Origin: a virus
IMG/VR virus record: IMGVR_UViG_3300048999_000082
Coordinates: 1 to 54,079 of that record
Length of the DNA stretch: 54,079 bases
Strand: one strand, 5' to 3'
In this document: positions 31,259-39,368 of the stretch, piece by piece
Position numbering within the stretch: the first letter of the stretch is position 1
Layout: the number at the start of each line of letters is the position of its first letter
Notes under the pieces: model-generated
What the model saw: only the letters and a program-made list of their open reading frames with translations
The model's database searches: none
Told to the model about the DNA's origin: nothing
Translations under genes and position numbers: made by a program

Positions 31259-31837
31259 ATGATCACGTATCTGCCGTACCCGGATTACGTCATGTCCGCC
31301 CGCGCACTCGGTCCGGTGGCGCTCGAACAATCGCTCGATGACGCCATCACCATCCTCAACGTGTTGACCACACCTGCCATGGCCAACACGCCGCAATCCA
31401 ACAACCCAGCCGTACGCATGTGGACGGGGTACGTGCCGGCATTGGCCGCGTACGCAAACACCATGGCCCGTGCCATGCCCGTAAAAATGCGTCAGCCCAA
31501 CGCAGAGGCGTTTATCGGGTCCCGATGGTCCGATGACCCCGAAACATGGGTTGCGTTGATCTCCGAACGGCTGACGGCCGAAACGTTGCCGTGGTGGTTC
31601 GGTTGGCCGGACCTTCACCAGTCGCACCGTGCGATGTTGCTCCGTGAATCTCCGCTGCATTACCGTCAGGTGTTCCCATCGCTTTTTGAATCGTCGGTAG
31701 CGAATGCGGGACCGGACCTGTGGCCACACCAACTGATGGGTCAATACCGAACACACGAAACTGGCCGACATGGTGTGTGGTCTGAATGGATGTTCACCGA
31801 TTATCGGGTAGACAAGGAGATGACGTGCCGTACGTAG
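31259..31837 (+). CDS. MSMEG_6728-like, T4 endonuclease V-type protein
   Basis: A 192-residue protein. MITYLPYPDYVMSARALGP at the start, NPAVRMWTGYVPALAAYA in the middle, and SHRAMLLRESPLHYRQVFP towards the end follow the MSMEG_6728 family, which is related to pyrimidine-dimer DNA glycosylases such as T4 endonuclease V. A DNA repair role against UV damage is possible but not proven for this family. The N-terminal Thr/Tyr differs from the catalytic Thr2 arrangement of the T4 enzyme and would need checking. It is divergent from the AT-hook gene. Confidence 0.72.
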   Translation: MITYLPYPDYVMSARALGPVALEQSLDDAITILNVLTTPAMANTPQSNNPAVRMWTGYVPALAAYANTMARAMPVKMRQPNAEAFIGSRWSDDPETWVALISERLTAETLPWWFGWPDLHQSHRAMLLRESPLHYRQVFPSLFESSVANAGPDLWPHQLMGQYRTHETGRHGVWSEWMFTDYRVDKEMTCRT

Positions 31838-32145
31838 TCGTGGTGTACGTGACCACCACCGCACAGGTCCAACAATTGGCCAACAGATATATCGGGGATC
31901 AAGACGCCGGCCGTACCGTCGGGATTTATCAGGTTCCGCCAAAAGGTGAACATTGCAGGTGCATCCGCAACTCAAAATCCGGATGGACCCGCAGCGCAAC
32001 CAAAGGTTACATGGTGTGCGCCGGATGCAACAAGCCAACCAGCATGCAACGGTCAGGTATAGGTGAAAGATTGTTTCACGCACTCGGCCGTAACCTTTTC
32101 AGACAAGCACCACGGTTGTTCAAGTCCGGGTACGCTGGAAACTAA
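31825..32145 (+). CDS. Small zinc-binding protein, unknown
   Basis: A 106-residue protein starting at GTG 31825, with AAGGAG five bases upstream; it overlaps the preceding gene by 13 bases. The N-terminus (YVVVVYVTTTAQVQQLANRYIG) is a beta-alpha unit. CRCIRNSKSGWTRSATKGYM followed by VCAGC forms a zinc ribbon with the expected spacing. A basic C-terminus follows. It ends just before the terminator at 32150. Confidence 0.62.
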   Translation: MPYVVVVYVTTTAQVQQLANRYIGDQDAGRTVGIYQVPPKGEHCRCIRNSKSGWTRSATKGYMVCAGCNKPTSMQRSGIGERLFHALGRNLFRQAPRLFKSGYAGN

Positions 32146-32149
32146 AAAA

Positions 32150-32193
32150 GACCCCCGTCGAGCGTGGCATTGAAACCACACCCGACGGGGGTC
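32150..32193 (-). terminator. Terminator between convergent late and rightward genes
   Basis: Perfect 11-base arms GACCCCCGTCG and CGACGGGGGTC with a 22-base loop. On the minus strand TTTTTT follows, so it chiefly stops the long leftward late transcript. The core is shared with the terminator at 24716-24764. Confidence 0.85.
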
Positions 32194-32205
32194 ATCGTTC
32201 GTTTT

Positions 32206-32361
32206 GGTACCAACCGGGGTTGGGATCGCTTTTACCTTCGCGCAACCGAATGGTGGTACTTGGTCCCACCCCCCCATAGGGGGATGGTACCAGTGGTACC
32301 ACACCGATTCGGGGTGATACCAAATTGCTTTGGTACTGACTTGGTATCGCTTGGTACTACA
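32206..32361. repeat. Array of GGTACC palindromes and variants (array B)
   Basis: Exact GGTACC sites start at 32206, 32286 and 32295; variants GGTACT, GATACC and GGTATC occur near 32255, 32318, 32331, 32343 and 32353. It lies between the holin stop and the terminator, in the late transcript's 3' end. Phrases such as ACCAAAT and TCGGGGTG are shared with array A, pointing to a common origin. Confidence 0.72.
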
Positions 32362-32716
32362 GGCCCGGTGGGGCCGCTGTAACTGCCTTCGGAACGTACC
32401 CCACATTGGGCACCACCACCACGCCACCTGCGGCCAAAACAGCGATGATAAACTGTACCGTTTCGGGTCCGGTCCACATGCCGTCAGACAAAATCACACC
32501 AAGTACGGGGAGCGACCCGGCCGCGACCATCGCGATAAATTTGGCTACGTCGGTGGCCGTGGTATTCGGGAACCTCCACACCGCGACGGTGCCAACCAAA
32601 ATCATGCCGGTAGAGATCCAGTCAGCCACCGACATGTTGCCGTCCGCGACGAACGACCCAACACCCATGAGCACGGTCATGACGACACCGAGCCATGTTT
32701 TGAGATAAGCCGCCAT
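32357..32716 (-). CDS. Holin-like membrane protein
   Basis: A 119-residue protein with about four hydrophobic segments: WLGVVMTVLMGVGSFV, WISTGMILVGTVAVWRF, FIAMVAAGSLPVLGVIL, and FIIAVLAAGGVVVVPNVGYV. Size, topology and position directly after the lysin gene fit an actinophage holin. GAAAGGGG is eight bases before ATG 32716. It is the last gene of the leftward late operon. Confidence 0.78.
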   Translation of the reverse strand: MAAYLKTWLGVVMTVLMGVGSFVADGNMSVADWISTGMILVGTVAVWRFPNTTATDVAKFIAMVAAGSLPVLGVILSDGMWTGPETVQFIIAVLAAGGVVVVPNVGYVPKAVTAAPPGL

Positions 32717-32739
32717 GATGACGACCCCTTTCTGGGTTG

Positions 32740-33711
32740 TTAAGCCACCAATCCCTGTTTGACTGGCGCCCAATCTTTCACGCGCCCATCTTTCATGACG
32801 TATTTACGCCACGGCCGACCGGCAGGAATAACCTTTCCATCCGCGCCTTTTACGTCACGGTTCCCGCGCGTCATCAACATGATGGTGCGATCAGGCTTTA
32901 CCGTGATGCACGGGGTATCTCCCGCCTGTCCACCCATCGGCTGTGCGCGGTAGCCGGCGGACGGGGTTTTTGGTGTGGGGATGTGCAGCATGTAAATCTC
33001 GCGGGTAGACGCGAGTGCACATGACGCCACGAGGTAATCCCCGTCAAACGAGTCCACGGAAATTCCCCCCGCGAACTTGACGGCTGTGTTAATGACCGTC
33101 CAATCGTCGCCATCGTTGTACGAGATCACGGGGTGGCCCAACACGTCGATAGCAAACGTCACCGTGGTTTTGTCATCCGCGAGAGTCAATGTGTTCATGT
33201 GAGATTCAACCTCCACTGCCGCTTGGCCTTTGTTACGGAACCATGCGACAACCGGCGGCCGGCCGGCTTTCTTCCACGCCTGGTAATCCTGAATGAACGT
33301 GCACCGCAGTCCCATGGAGTTCGTGCACGAGATGTGTAGATGTCCCGCATCATCTCCGCCGTCCTGCATTTGCAGATTGTGTGGGGCGCGACGGTCCCAC
33401 AGATGCATGTCCGTGAGCATGTATTTGAACCACGGGTAAAATGACGCGTCGGCCTTGAGGATAGGCAACAAGAATTTCGTCGCACAGTCCACCGGATCAA
33501 ACACACCAGTTTTAGCCATCACATCAAATGCGGTTATCCACCCCGCGTGACCCGAGCATGGTTTAGAAATATGGTCACCACACCCCAACCAATGCGAATC
33601 ATCACCCAGGCCATACACGGTCAACCCGATATCGGCCCCCGCTGTCATTCCATCAATGACCGGCTGCGAATACTTCCATGCGTACCCATGGGAAAACCCA
33701 GAGGTAATCAC
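32740..33711 (-). CDS. Endolysin, M15-like peptidase with C-terminal domain
   Basis: A 323-residue protein. The N-terminal half carries the metal-binding pattern of M15-like cell-wall peptidases: DDSHWLGCGDHISKPCSGHAG and WITAFDV (His and Asp ligands), then DDAGHLHIS near residue 118 with the H-x-H pair. The C-terminal half (from ~165) is a beta-rich domain with repeated short strands, perhaps cell-wall binding or a small propeller. There is no signal peptide, consistent with holin-dependent release. Start is GTG in an overlap with the upstream gene. Cleavage specificity cannot be read from the sequence. Confidence 0.72.
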   Translation of the reverse strand: MITSGFSHGYAWKYSQPVIDGMTAGADIGLTVYGLGDDSHWLGCGDHISKPCSGHAGWITAFDVMAKTGVFDPVDCATKFLLPILKADASFYPWFKYMLTDMHLWDRRAPHNLQMQDGGDDAGHLHISCTNSMGLRCTFIQDYQAWKKAGRPPVVAWFRNKGQAAVEVESHMNTLTLADDKTTVTFAIDVLGHPVISYNDGDDWTVINTAVKFAGGISVDSFDGDYLVASCALASTREIYMLHIPTPKTPSAGYRAQPMGGQAGDTPCITVKPDRTIMLMTRGNRDVKGADGKVIPAGRPWRKYVMKDGRVKDWAPVKQGLVA

Positions 33712-33887
33712 GCGTCATCCTCGACGTGTTCCACGGGGGCCATCAACGGCCGTGCCGGCCATACGTCGGGCTCAATCACCGGGTCATCGTCATCAGCTTC
33801 ACGACGGGTACCGGCCGGCAATGCGGGACACGGGGCCACCGGTTCATCATCGGTGTGGTCATCCAGATGAATGTCTTCATCAGTCAT
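33708..33887 (-). CDS. Small acidic protein, unknown
   Basis: A 59-residue Asp/Glu- and Pro-rich protein (TDEDIHLDDHTDDEPVAPCP...). It overlaps both neighbours by four bases within the lysis region. Strong acidity and likely disorder suggest a binding or regulatory partner; no family recognised. Confidence 0.6.
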   Translation of the reverse strand: MTDEDIHLDDHTDDEPVAPCPALPAGTRREADDDDPVIEPDVWPARPLMAPVEHVEDDA

Positions 33888-34891
33888 AGCGTGTTTCCAA
33901 TCCGATCGATAAGCGTAAACATGATCGCGTTTACAGCCCAACCCCCTGGGTCGGTGCTCGCGTCATTTGCCGCAATGGCTGCCGCCGCACGTCCGATCAA
34001 CTGATCCGCGAACGAATATTGACCGGTTGGTGTACCTGCTGGGGCGAATGCTTCCGGATGCTGGCTCATCAATGCCAACGCCCCAGCCATGTAATTGCTT
34101 TCCGACGTACCTGCTGTTGGCGCCGCATCACCCGGTGTGTATCCGGCTGTCATCTGCGTACGCAATGGCGCAGCACCACCGTCAAGCCACGGAGACATCG
34201 TGGCACACAACCAGTTATGAGAACCATCTTGACGAACGGTGCGGTTCACACCTTGATAACCCCAGCCGCCGAAATTCACGGCCTTGTTCATGGACCATTT
34301 GATGGAATCTTTCCAGTCCACGCCTTTGTTCAAACAATCCGTCTGCGCGGCTACCACGGAATGTTTGGTGCGGTTGTACAGCAAAAATGTAGCCATGGCC
34401 GCGACGATGTTCCACACCCGTTCTTTGGTGTGTTCAACCGTCGTGCCACCGGTCGCGGTTGCTGAATAATCCGGCAGTGCCCATGGCACACCGGAGTACG
34501 TAAACGTTGGCCAGTTCCGTACGCAATCTAATAGCGCATCAAAATCAGATTGCGCTACCAGCCCATGGTCATATGCTGCTGCGATGTGTGGCCCGACGAA
34601 ACATGACGTGGTGATTGCGTAGATCGCGTCAGCGGGGTTGCCGTTGTACGCCACACCAAGGCCGTACCCACCGAACGGTGATCGAACCGCGAACACCGGG
34701 GCCAGTAGTCCCGGAATTCGGGAATCCGTCCATCCGTAATATTCACCGATGGCACGAGACATCGCGGCGAATACCGGACCGTTTTTATTCAGCGTTGGGT
34801 CTGGATCGTTGATGTATAACTCCAACTTGGCTATACAATCATCGGCAAGTTTTCTCCACCAACCCTGTGCGATCGATGCTGGAATCGTCAT
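33884..34891 (-). CDS. Unknown secreted-type or lysis-region protein (335 aa)
   Basis: A Trp-, Gly- and Ala-rich protein with GGAGGG before ATG 34891. Segments such as WRKLADDCIAKLELYINDPD, MSRAIGEYYGWTDSRIPGLL, YSFADQLIGRAAAAIAAND suggest an all-helical fold, perhaps an alpha/alpha-barrel like those of polysaccharide-active enzymes. No catalytic motif could be named. Position between a collagen-like protein and the endolysin points to cell-surface or wall breakdown, but this is inference. Confidence 0.65.
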   Translation of the reverse strand: MTIPASIAQGWWRKLADDCIAKLELYINDPDPTLNKNGPVFAAMSRAIGEYYGWTDSRIPGLLAPVFAVRSPFGGYGLGVAYNGNPADAIYAITTSCFVGPHIAAAYDHGLVAQSDFDALLDCVRNWPTFTYSGVPWALPDYSATATGGTTVEHTKERVWNIVAAMATFLLYNRTKHSVVAAQTDCLNKGVDWKDSIKWSMNKAVNFGGWGYQGVNRTVRQDGSHNWLCATMSPWLDGGAAPLRTQMTAGYTPGDAAPTAGTSESNYMAGALALMSQHPEAFAPAGTPTGQYSFADQLIGRAAAAIAANDASTDPGGWAVNAIMFTLIDRIGNTL

Positions 34892-35652
34892 GTGTTTTCC
34901 CTCCGTCGTAATGCCCATGACCAAACGAATCCCCCGATGAGCATGACACATCCGCCCCCAGCCGTCCACAGCACGGACGGCGATACGTCGGGGGTCACCG
35001 ATGTGTACGACAACGGTTTGATGGCGGGAGACGGGCTCTCATCCACCGTCTTGACGCACACCAGCCACGTTTCCCCATTGGGTTGATCCCGTGGTTGCCG
35101 GGTATAACCGTCCGGACATGGTGGGCCGGGTGGACCCGTAGGTCCAGGTACCACGGAATCCGCACCGTCTTTCCCGTTTTGACCGTCAGCGCCGTTGTTG
35201 CCATTGGTGCCATTCACCCCCGGTGCGCCCGATGGACCAATCGGTCCCGATGGACCAGCCGAACCATTGAGTCCGTTAATCCCCGGTTGCCCGTTAATAC
35301 CGGGTTCACCAGTCGGTCCAGGAACTACAATGGGTGTGGGCAGGGTTTGCGGATTAACCGCGCATTCACGTCCCAACGTTTTTATCTGGTTGCACAATGT
35401 CTCGGCTGCAGATTTGTTGGTATTCGCAGCTCCCGCGTTTTGCGATGCCTGAACTTGTGCTTGAACTTTTTCTTGGCCATTTTTGTCTGCCGTGGCTGAT
35501 CGATTGAAAAATGAGATCAACACAAACGCCATCAACAGCCCAATTGCGAGTGCGCCCACACCGACAACAACCAGCCGCGTTTTATCTTTGCGTTGTTTTT
35601 CACGCACCAATTGATGGAGCGGGGTTGTGTCGTCGTCAGGGAGAATTCCCAC
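34888..35652 (-). CDS. Collagen-like membrane protein with two TM segments
   Basis: A 254-residue protein: short cytoplasmic lead, first membrane helix at ~29-51 (LVVVGVGALAIGLLMAFVLI), a Gln/Ala-rich helical part, about 20 Gly-X-Y triplets at ~105-180 (GPTGEPGINGQPGINGLNG...) with several GP/GA units, a Cys-containing linker, and a C-terminal membrane helix (LWTAGGGCVMLIGGFVWSWAL) with Arg-rich end. GTG 35652 has GGGGAGG eight bases upstream. It resembles phage collagen-like fibre segments, but the two membrane helices suggest a trimeric envelope protein, possibly a spanin-like or holin-associated element. Confidence 0.72.
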   Translation of the reverse strand: MGILPDDDTTPLHQLVREKQRKDKTRLVVVGVGALAIGLLMAFVLISFFNRSATADKNGQEKVQAQVQASQNAGAANTNKSAAETLCNQIKTLGRECAVNPQTLPTPIVVPGPTGEPGINGQPGINGLNGSAGPSGPIGPSGAPGVNGTNGNNGADGQNGKDGADSVVPGPTGPPGPPCPDGYTRQPRDQPNGETWLVCVKTVDESPSPAIKPLSYTSVTPDVSPSVLWTAGGGCVMLIGGFVWSWALRRRENT

Positions 35653-35935
35653 CCGGCGCACCTCCCCTCTGCAAATCGAAAATCAATCGATCTTTTTCGC
35701 GGATGGTTTGAAGATACGCATCTTCCTTTATCCGGAATTTATCTCGTAGATCGTCAATAACACTTTGGGCTTTACGGTATTCATCCATCGCGTTATTAAC
35801 CCGTTTTTCTGATGCCTCTTCTGCTGCACGGTAATCTTTACGGTCAACCCGGTTACCGTTAATCAGATAGATGATAACGAATCCGAGAATACCGAATACG
35901 CCGCTGCCCGCAAGAATGGTGGGAAGTTCACCCAT
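35636..35935 (-). CDS. Holin-like protein with TM helix and coiled coil
   Basis: A 99-residue protein: an N-terminal membrane helix (PTILAGSGVFGILGFVIIYL) followed by a charged coiled coil (residues 35-90). This matches the general layout of small actinophage holin-class proteins located upstream of lysins. AGAGG precedes the ATG at 35935. With 32357-32716 and 35928-36335 it gives three membrane candidates for lysis control. Confidence 0.65.
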   Translation of the reverse strand: MGELPTILAGSGVFGILGFVIIYLINGNRVDRKDYRAAEEASEKRVNNAMDEYRKAQSVIDDLRDKFRIKEDAYLQTIREKDRLIFDLQRGGAPGGNSP

Positions 35936-36335
35936 GATCACCTCTGCCACGTTTTCTGTAATGCATGGACAGGATCAAGTGCCCAAACAACAGTGACATA
36001 ACCGAGAAGGGAGCCCCCACCGAAATTAATCCGGTGATTGCAGCCGACACGATGACACCCGTCCACGCGGCCCACAAGCAACCGGCGATAAGATGGGAGA
36101 TGTTTTGCAGTTTATGCACAACCAACGTCGCCAACACCAAAGCGCCGGCGACCATAAAAAACCATCCCCACAGGGTTAAAGGCAACACCAATGTTGCTGC
36201 ACGCAACGCACCAGATGTTGCCCTGTCGGGGATAAAAGCGTATGACAGTCCGATCAGCATAGCGACCACACCGTACAGAAATGAAAACAATTCAGCCAGG
36301 GTGTGGAAAACGCGCTTGGTGTCATCACTTGACAT
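35928..36335 (-). CDS. Four-pass membrane protein
   Basis: A 135-residue protein with four hydrophobic helices: LFSFLYGVVAMLIGLSYAF, AATLVLPLTLWGWFFMVAGA, LIAGCLWAAWTGVIVSAAIT, and FSVMSLLFGHLILSM, and a basic end (HYRKRGRG). GGAG precedes ATG 36335. It overlaps the coiled-coil holin-like gene by eight bases. It may be a second holin or antiholin, or a tail-fibre operon membrane protein. Confidence 0.66.
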   Translation of the reverse strand: MSSDDTKRVFHTLAELFSFLYGVVAMLIGLSYAFIPDRATSGALRAATLVLPLTLWGWFFMVAGALVLATLVVHKLQNISHLIAGCLWAAWTGVIVSAAITGLISVGAPFSVMSLLFGHLILSMHYRKRGRGDHG

Positions 36336-37095
36336 ACGTGATCTCCAAAATTGGAGGTGTTGTTGTCGTAACCCCATACCCCCATCCATTCACTCCGACC
36401 CCGTCGCCACCGGCAACCAGCAAACCGAATGCGGCTGAATCACGGAACTCTTCGCCGACCCATGAAGGCAGCGATGTCCATCCCGCCTCGGACGGGCCGT
36501 ACCAACGGTCAGCGATGGGGTAATCCACCACGGATTGCCACACTGCCGGCTGGGTTGGGTTGTTGTGCGTCCCCCAATAGGTGTGGATACCCGCTGGCTG
36601 GTTGGCGTACGCATTGCTGTAATATACCCGCACCCCGGTAATTTCAGCGCCGACGAGTTGGGTTTGAATATCAGCCCAATCAAAACCAATCAACGCCGCG
36701 TTATTTCCCAGGATCCCGACGTAATTACCGATCCACAACCGTTCTGGATAATCTGCACGGGCCGATCCGTCATCTTGATATGACTGTGACCAGTTCGCCA
36801 CCCATTGATTCCGTAGTGTTGTACCGCCCGAGGGACGAACAGGTTTCGGTGTTCCGGATGTACCCGATCCCGGCACGGCCACCGCTGCCCATTCTTTGAT
36901 GGTTCCGTCATATAGACGAACTCGCAAACGCCCATCGGCGAATACCCAGATGTTCCCCGGTTGGGTGGGGTCGGGGTCCGTATCCAAGATAGGCACCACG
37001 GTTTGTTTTTGCAGTAACGCATTAACCTGTTGACGTAACAACGTAAGTTCCGTCGTCAATTTGTCATTGGGGTCTTTACGAAAGCCGCCGGTCAT
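36325..37095 (-). CDS. Minor tail / fibre-type protein
   Basis: A 256-residue protein: a short coiled coil (residues 10-32, DKLTTELTLLRQQVNALLQKQ), a PGNIWVFADGRLRVRLYDGTIKEW motif frequent in tail fibre linkers, a Pro/Gly-rich linker, and a beta-rich C-terminal domain (ITGVRVYYSNAYANQPAGIHTYWGTHN) that looks like a carbohydrate-binding or receptor-binding jelly roll. It follows the baseplate genes, so it is a likely receptor-binding component. Confidence 0.7.
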   Translation of the reverse strand: MTGGFRKDPNDKLTTELTLLRQQVNALLQKQTVVPILDTDPDPTQPGNIWVFADGRLRVRLYDGTIKEWAAVAVPGSGTSGTPKPVRPSGGTTLRNQWVANWSQSYQDDGSARADYPERLWIGNYVGILGNNAALIGFDWADIQTQLVGAEITGVRVYYSNAYANQPAGIHTYWGTHNNPTQPAVWQSVVDYPIADRWYGPSEAGWTSLPSWVGEEFRDSAAFGLLVAGGDGVGVNGWGYGVTTTTPPILEITYVK

Positions 37096-38234
37096 GACAC
37101 TGCATCCGCATCAGGCAATTTCAGGTCAGACAGGTCAACCGTGATGGACATGGATTCCCCATGCGTACGGAAGAACGGCGAGATAGACCGATCGACAATA
37201 CGCGCTGAAGGAACATCAATGTCCAGCCACAAATCCTTGATGACAATTCGAGCACGGTCACCAGACCCATATGCCCATGTCGCCGGGTTATCAGGTTTAA
37301 CCGCCAACGTAATCTGATCAAACGGCTCGGCCAATACCAAACGTTCGGCCTGGGCATGATCATGCAACGTCAGCGGATTGGTGACCGATGAATAACTCGA
37401 TGATTTCTCGGTCAACAACCGCTGGTTGGCCAATACCATCGGATCGGTATCCACGGACGCTGCTTGATCGGGGGGAGAACCAGCCCCGGTTGCCCACACC
37501 CGTGTTCGCCGGTCCGCGATGTTCGCCGCCGGGTTACCGAAGTTCAAGATATTTCCACCCCCCGCCGGGTCGAATTCGAAATACAGGTTTGTCGCGTCGG
37601 TCTTCCGTTCCGGGTACCAGTACCGGGCGAACAGATACACTGGCAATCCATCAACGTTCCGGGGTTCTATCGTCCAATCAAAACCTTTCGATCGATTGGA
37701 CATTGTGTCGATAAGATCCCCGGCGTATTTGAAATCAAACCCCTGTACGTTCAGATCCCGCAACACACCAGTGACCAACGCGGTCGCCGCCTGAAACGTC
37801 AATTCCGCACCAGGCCCACCCGTCGCATACGCCATCAGTTGTGTGGCAATAATCGTTTGTTCAATCTGCGACCAACTGTACGTGACATCCGTGATGTTTC
37901 CGGATGCGACACCGTTGGGGCGAAGAAACAAATTGTAGATGTAAGATTTCACGTGGGTATATGCGAGATCCAACGTGGACGATGTAGAATCCCACGACCA
38001 TGACGAAGGCAACCCCGCCCACACCGGTTGGTCATCCGCCCGTACAACGATGATTGTTTTTTCTTGATCAACGCATGCACGGACCGTGTCAAGATTTGAC
38101 GTCTTGACAATAACCTTGCCTTTCAATGCACCGACACCTTCCACCGGATCATTGAAAGTCACGTCAAACAATTCGGCGTTTCCCACCGTCGCCATGGTCA
38201 GCGCATCGTGGAATGTGTAGGTGTAATTGGCCAT
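37092..38234 (-). CDS. Tail protein, ReqiPepy6 Gp37-like baseplate component
   Basis: A 380-residue protein. The N-terminal part (TVGNAELFDVTFNDPVEGVGALKGKVI) and the long DIADRRTRVWATGAG-like region fit the minor tail proteins of actinophages called Gp37-like, which form the baseplate hub next to the Dit ring. It overlaps both neighbours by a few bases. A peptidoglycan-cleaving motif was not seen. The exact place in the tail tip is inferred. Confidence 0.72.
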   Translation of the reverse strand: MANYTYTFHDALTMATVGNAELFDVTFNDPVEGVGALKGKVIVKTSNLDTVRACVDQEKTIIVVRADDQPVWAGLPSSWSWDSTSSTLDLAYTHVKSYIYNLFLRPNGVASGNITDVTYSWSQIEQTIIATQLMAYATGGPGAELTFQAATALVTGVLRDLNVQGFDFKYAGDLIDTMSNRSKGFDWTIEPRNVDGLPVYLFARYWYPERKTDATNLYFEFDPAGGGNILNFGNPAANIADRRTRVWATGAGSPPDQAASVDTDPMVLANQRLLTEKSSSYSSVTNPLTLHDHAQAERLVLAEPFDQITLAVKPDNPATWAYGSGDRARIVIKDLWLDIDVPSARIVDRSISPFFRTHGESMSITVDLSDLKLPDADAVS

Positions 38235-39364
38235 TACTTGATCCGCACCCCAGTGATCTTGGTGGCGTATCCCTGGTTACCCGCGACACCGTCACCACCG
38301 GCCGCCGTTGATGCCCAGTTACGTTGCCAGAATGTAGCGGTCGCACCGGACGTGAATCCGCGAACGGTCAGGTATTGAATCGTGGCAATGTCGTACGCCA
38401 TCGACGCACCCGACCCGTCAGATTCACCCGACGTGGCACCCGCCCCACCCACTGACGCGATGGCCCCGGACGATGATGCGAACTGTGCGATAGCCCGGCA
38501 CAACCCCCCGTTCGCCACCGTGGTATTTGACCACCGGGACGAGATGAAGAATTGCCAATACCCCGCCACACCAACACCGGGGGTGAGTCGGTTGGAGGAT
38601 GTGATTGACCAGTTCGCGTCCGATGTTGCCGATACGATGGTCAACCCAGCCGCCGTTGCTCCGGTGTTTGTCGATGTAAAATCTGCGTTGATAAACGCCT
38701 CGACATAACCGCCGGCCTGATATGACACCCATGCAGTGCCATTCCAGTAATAGATTTTATTTGTGTCTTTCGCGTATCCGAACGTTCCCACTTCAAGGCT
38801 CGTGGTGGGCAATGCTGCCAGGTTCACCGCAGCCAACGGTTTACCCGGCGCCAACGCGAACGTACGCGTCATGGTGATGTTTGCCGGGTTAACTGTGACA
38901 TCGCCTACGTTGATACGGACGTTGGCAATACGAATCCACCCGCCTGGCCGGAATACCGCATTGATGTCTGAATCCGTGGGTGCAGTCGGGGAACCGGAAG
39001 GTGTACCCGCAATGATGATCCACTGCGCACCTTCAGCCAAGGCCGACGAGCCGTATTGCTTATCAACAATCTGCAAAATCAACGCGTCAATACGCGCCGA
39101 TGCAGACGGCCCAGGCCACGACAACACCTCGGTGGCTGGAGAATAAACGTAATATCCGCCTTGAGAAACATTTTCCTTGCCCAACACATACGCCGCACCG
39201 GCTGCGATATTCACGGTCAACCCAGTACCAGGGGTGACGTTGAAATCTGCCTGTTTGACCACACCTTGGCGGTCAAACAATGTCTTGACCAACCAACGGT
39301 CATTTTCTACGGGTGTCAGGTATCCGGCCGATCCGATGTAGTTCGGCGCGAGTTGCAGTGCCAT
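38234..39364 (-). CDS. Minor tail protein, baseplate or receptor-binding
   Basis: A 376-residue protein. The N-terminal ~180 residues match the upper-baseplate-type domain common after Dit genes (ALQLAPNYIGSAGYLTPVEND... FNVTPGTGLTVNIAAGAAYVLG). An FGYAKDTNKIYYWNGTAWVS motif links to a Ser/Gly/Ala-rich C-terminal beta domain (ANWSITSSNRLTPGVG...) that probably contacts the receptor. Overlap with 37092-38234 indicates coupling. Confidence 0.7.
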   Translation of the reverse strand: MALQLAPNYIGSAGYLTPVENDRWLVKTLFDRQGVVKQADFNVTPGTGLTVNIAAGAAYVLGKENVSQGGYYVYSPATEVLSWPGPSASARIDALILQIVDKQYGSSALAEGAQWIIIAGTPSGSPTAPTDSDINAVFRPGGWIRIANVRINVGDVTVNPANITMTRTFALAPGKPLAAVNLAALPTTSLEVGTFGYAKDTNKIYYWNGTAWVSYQAGGYVEAFINADFTSTNTGATAAGLTIVSATSDANWSITSSNRLTPGVGVAGYWQFFISSRWSNTTVANGGLCRAIAQFASSSGAIASVGGAGATSGESDGSGASMAYDIATIQYLTVRGFTSGATATFWQRNWASTAAGGDGVAGNQGYATKITGVRIK

Positions 39365-39368
39365 TATT

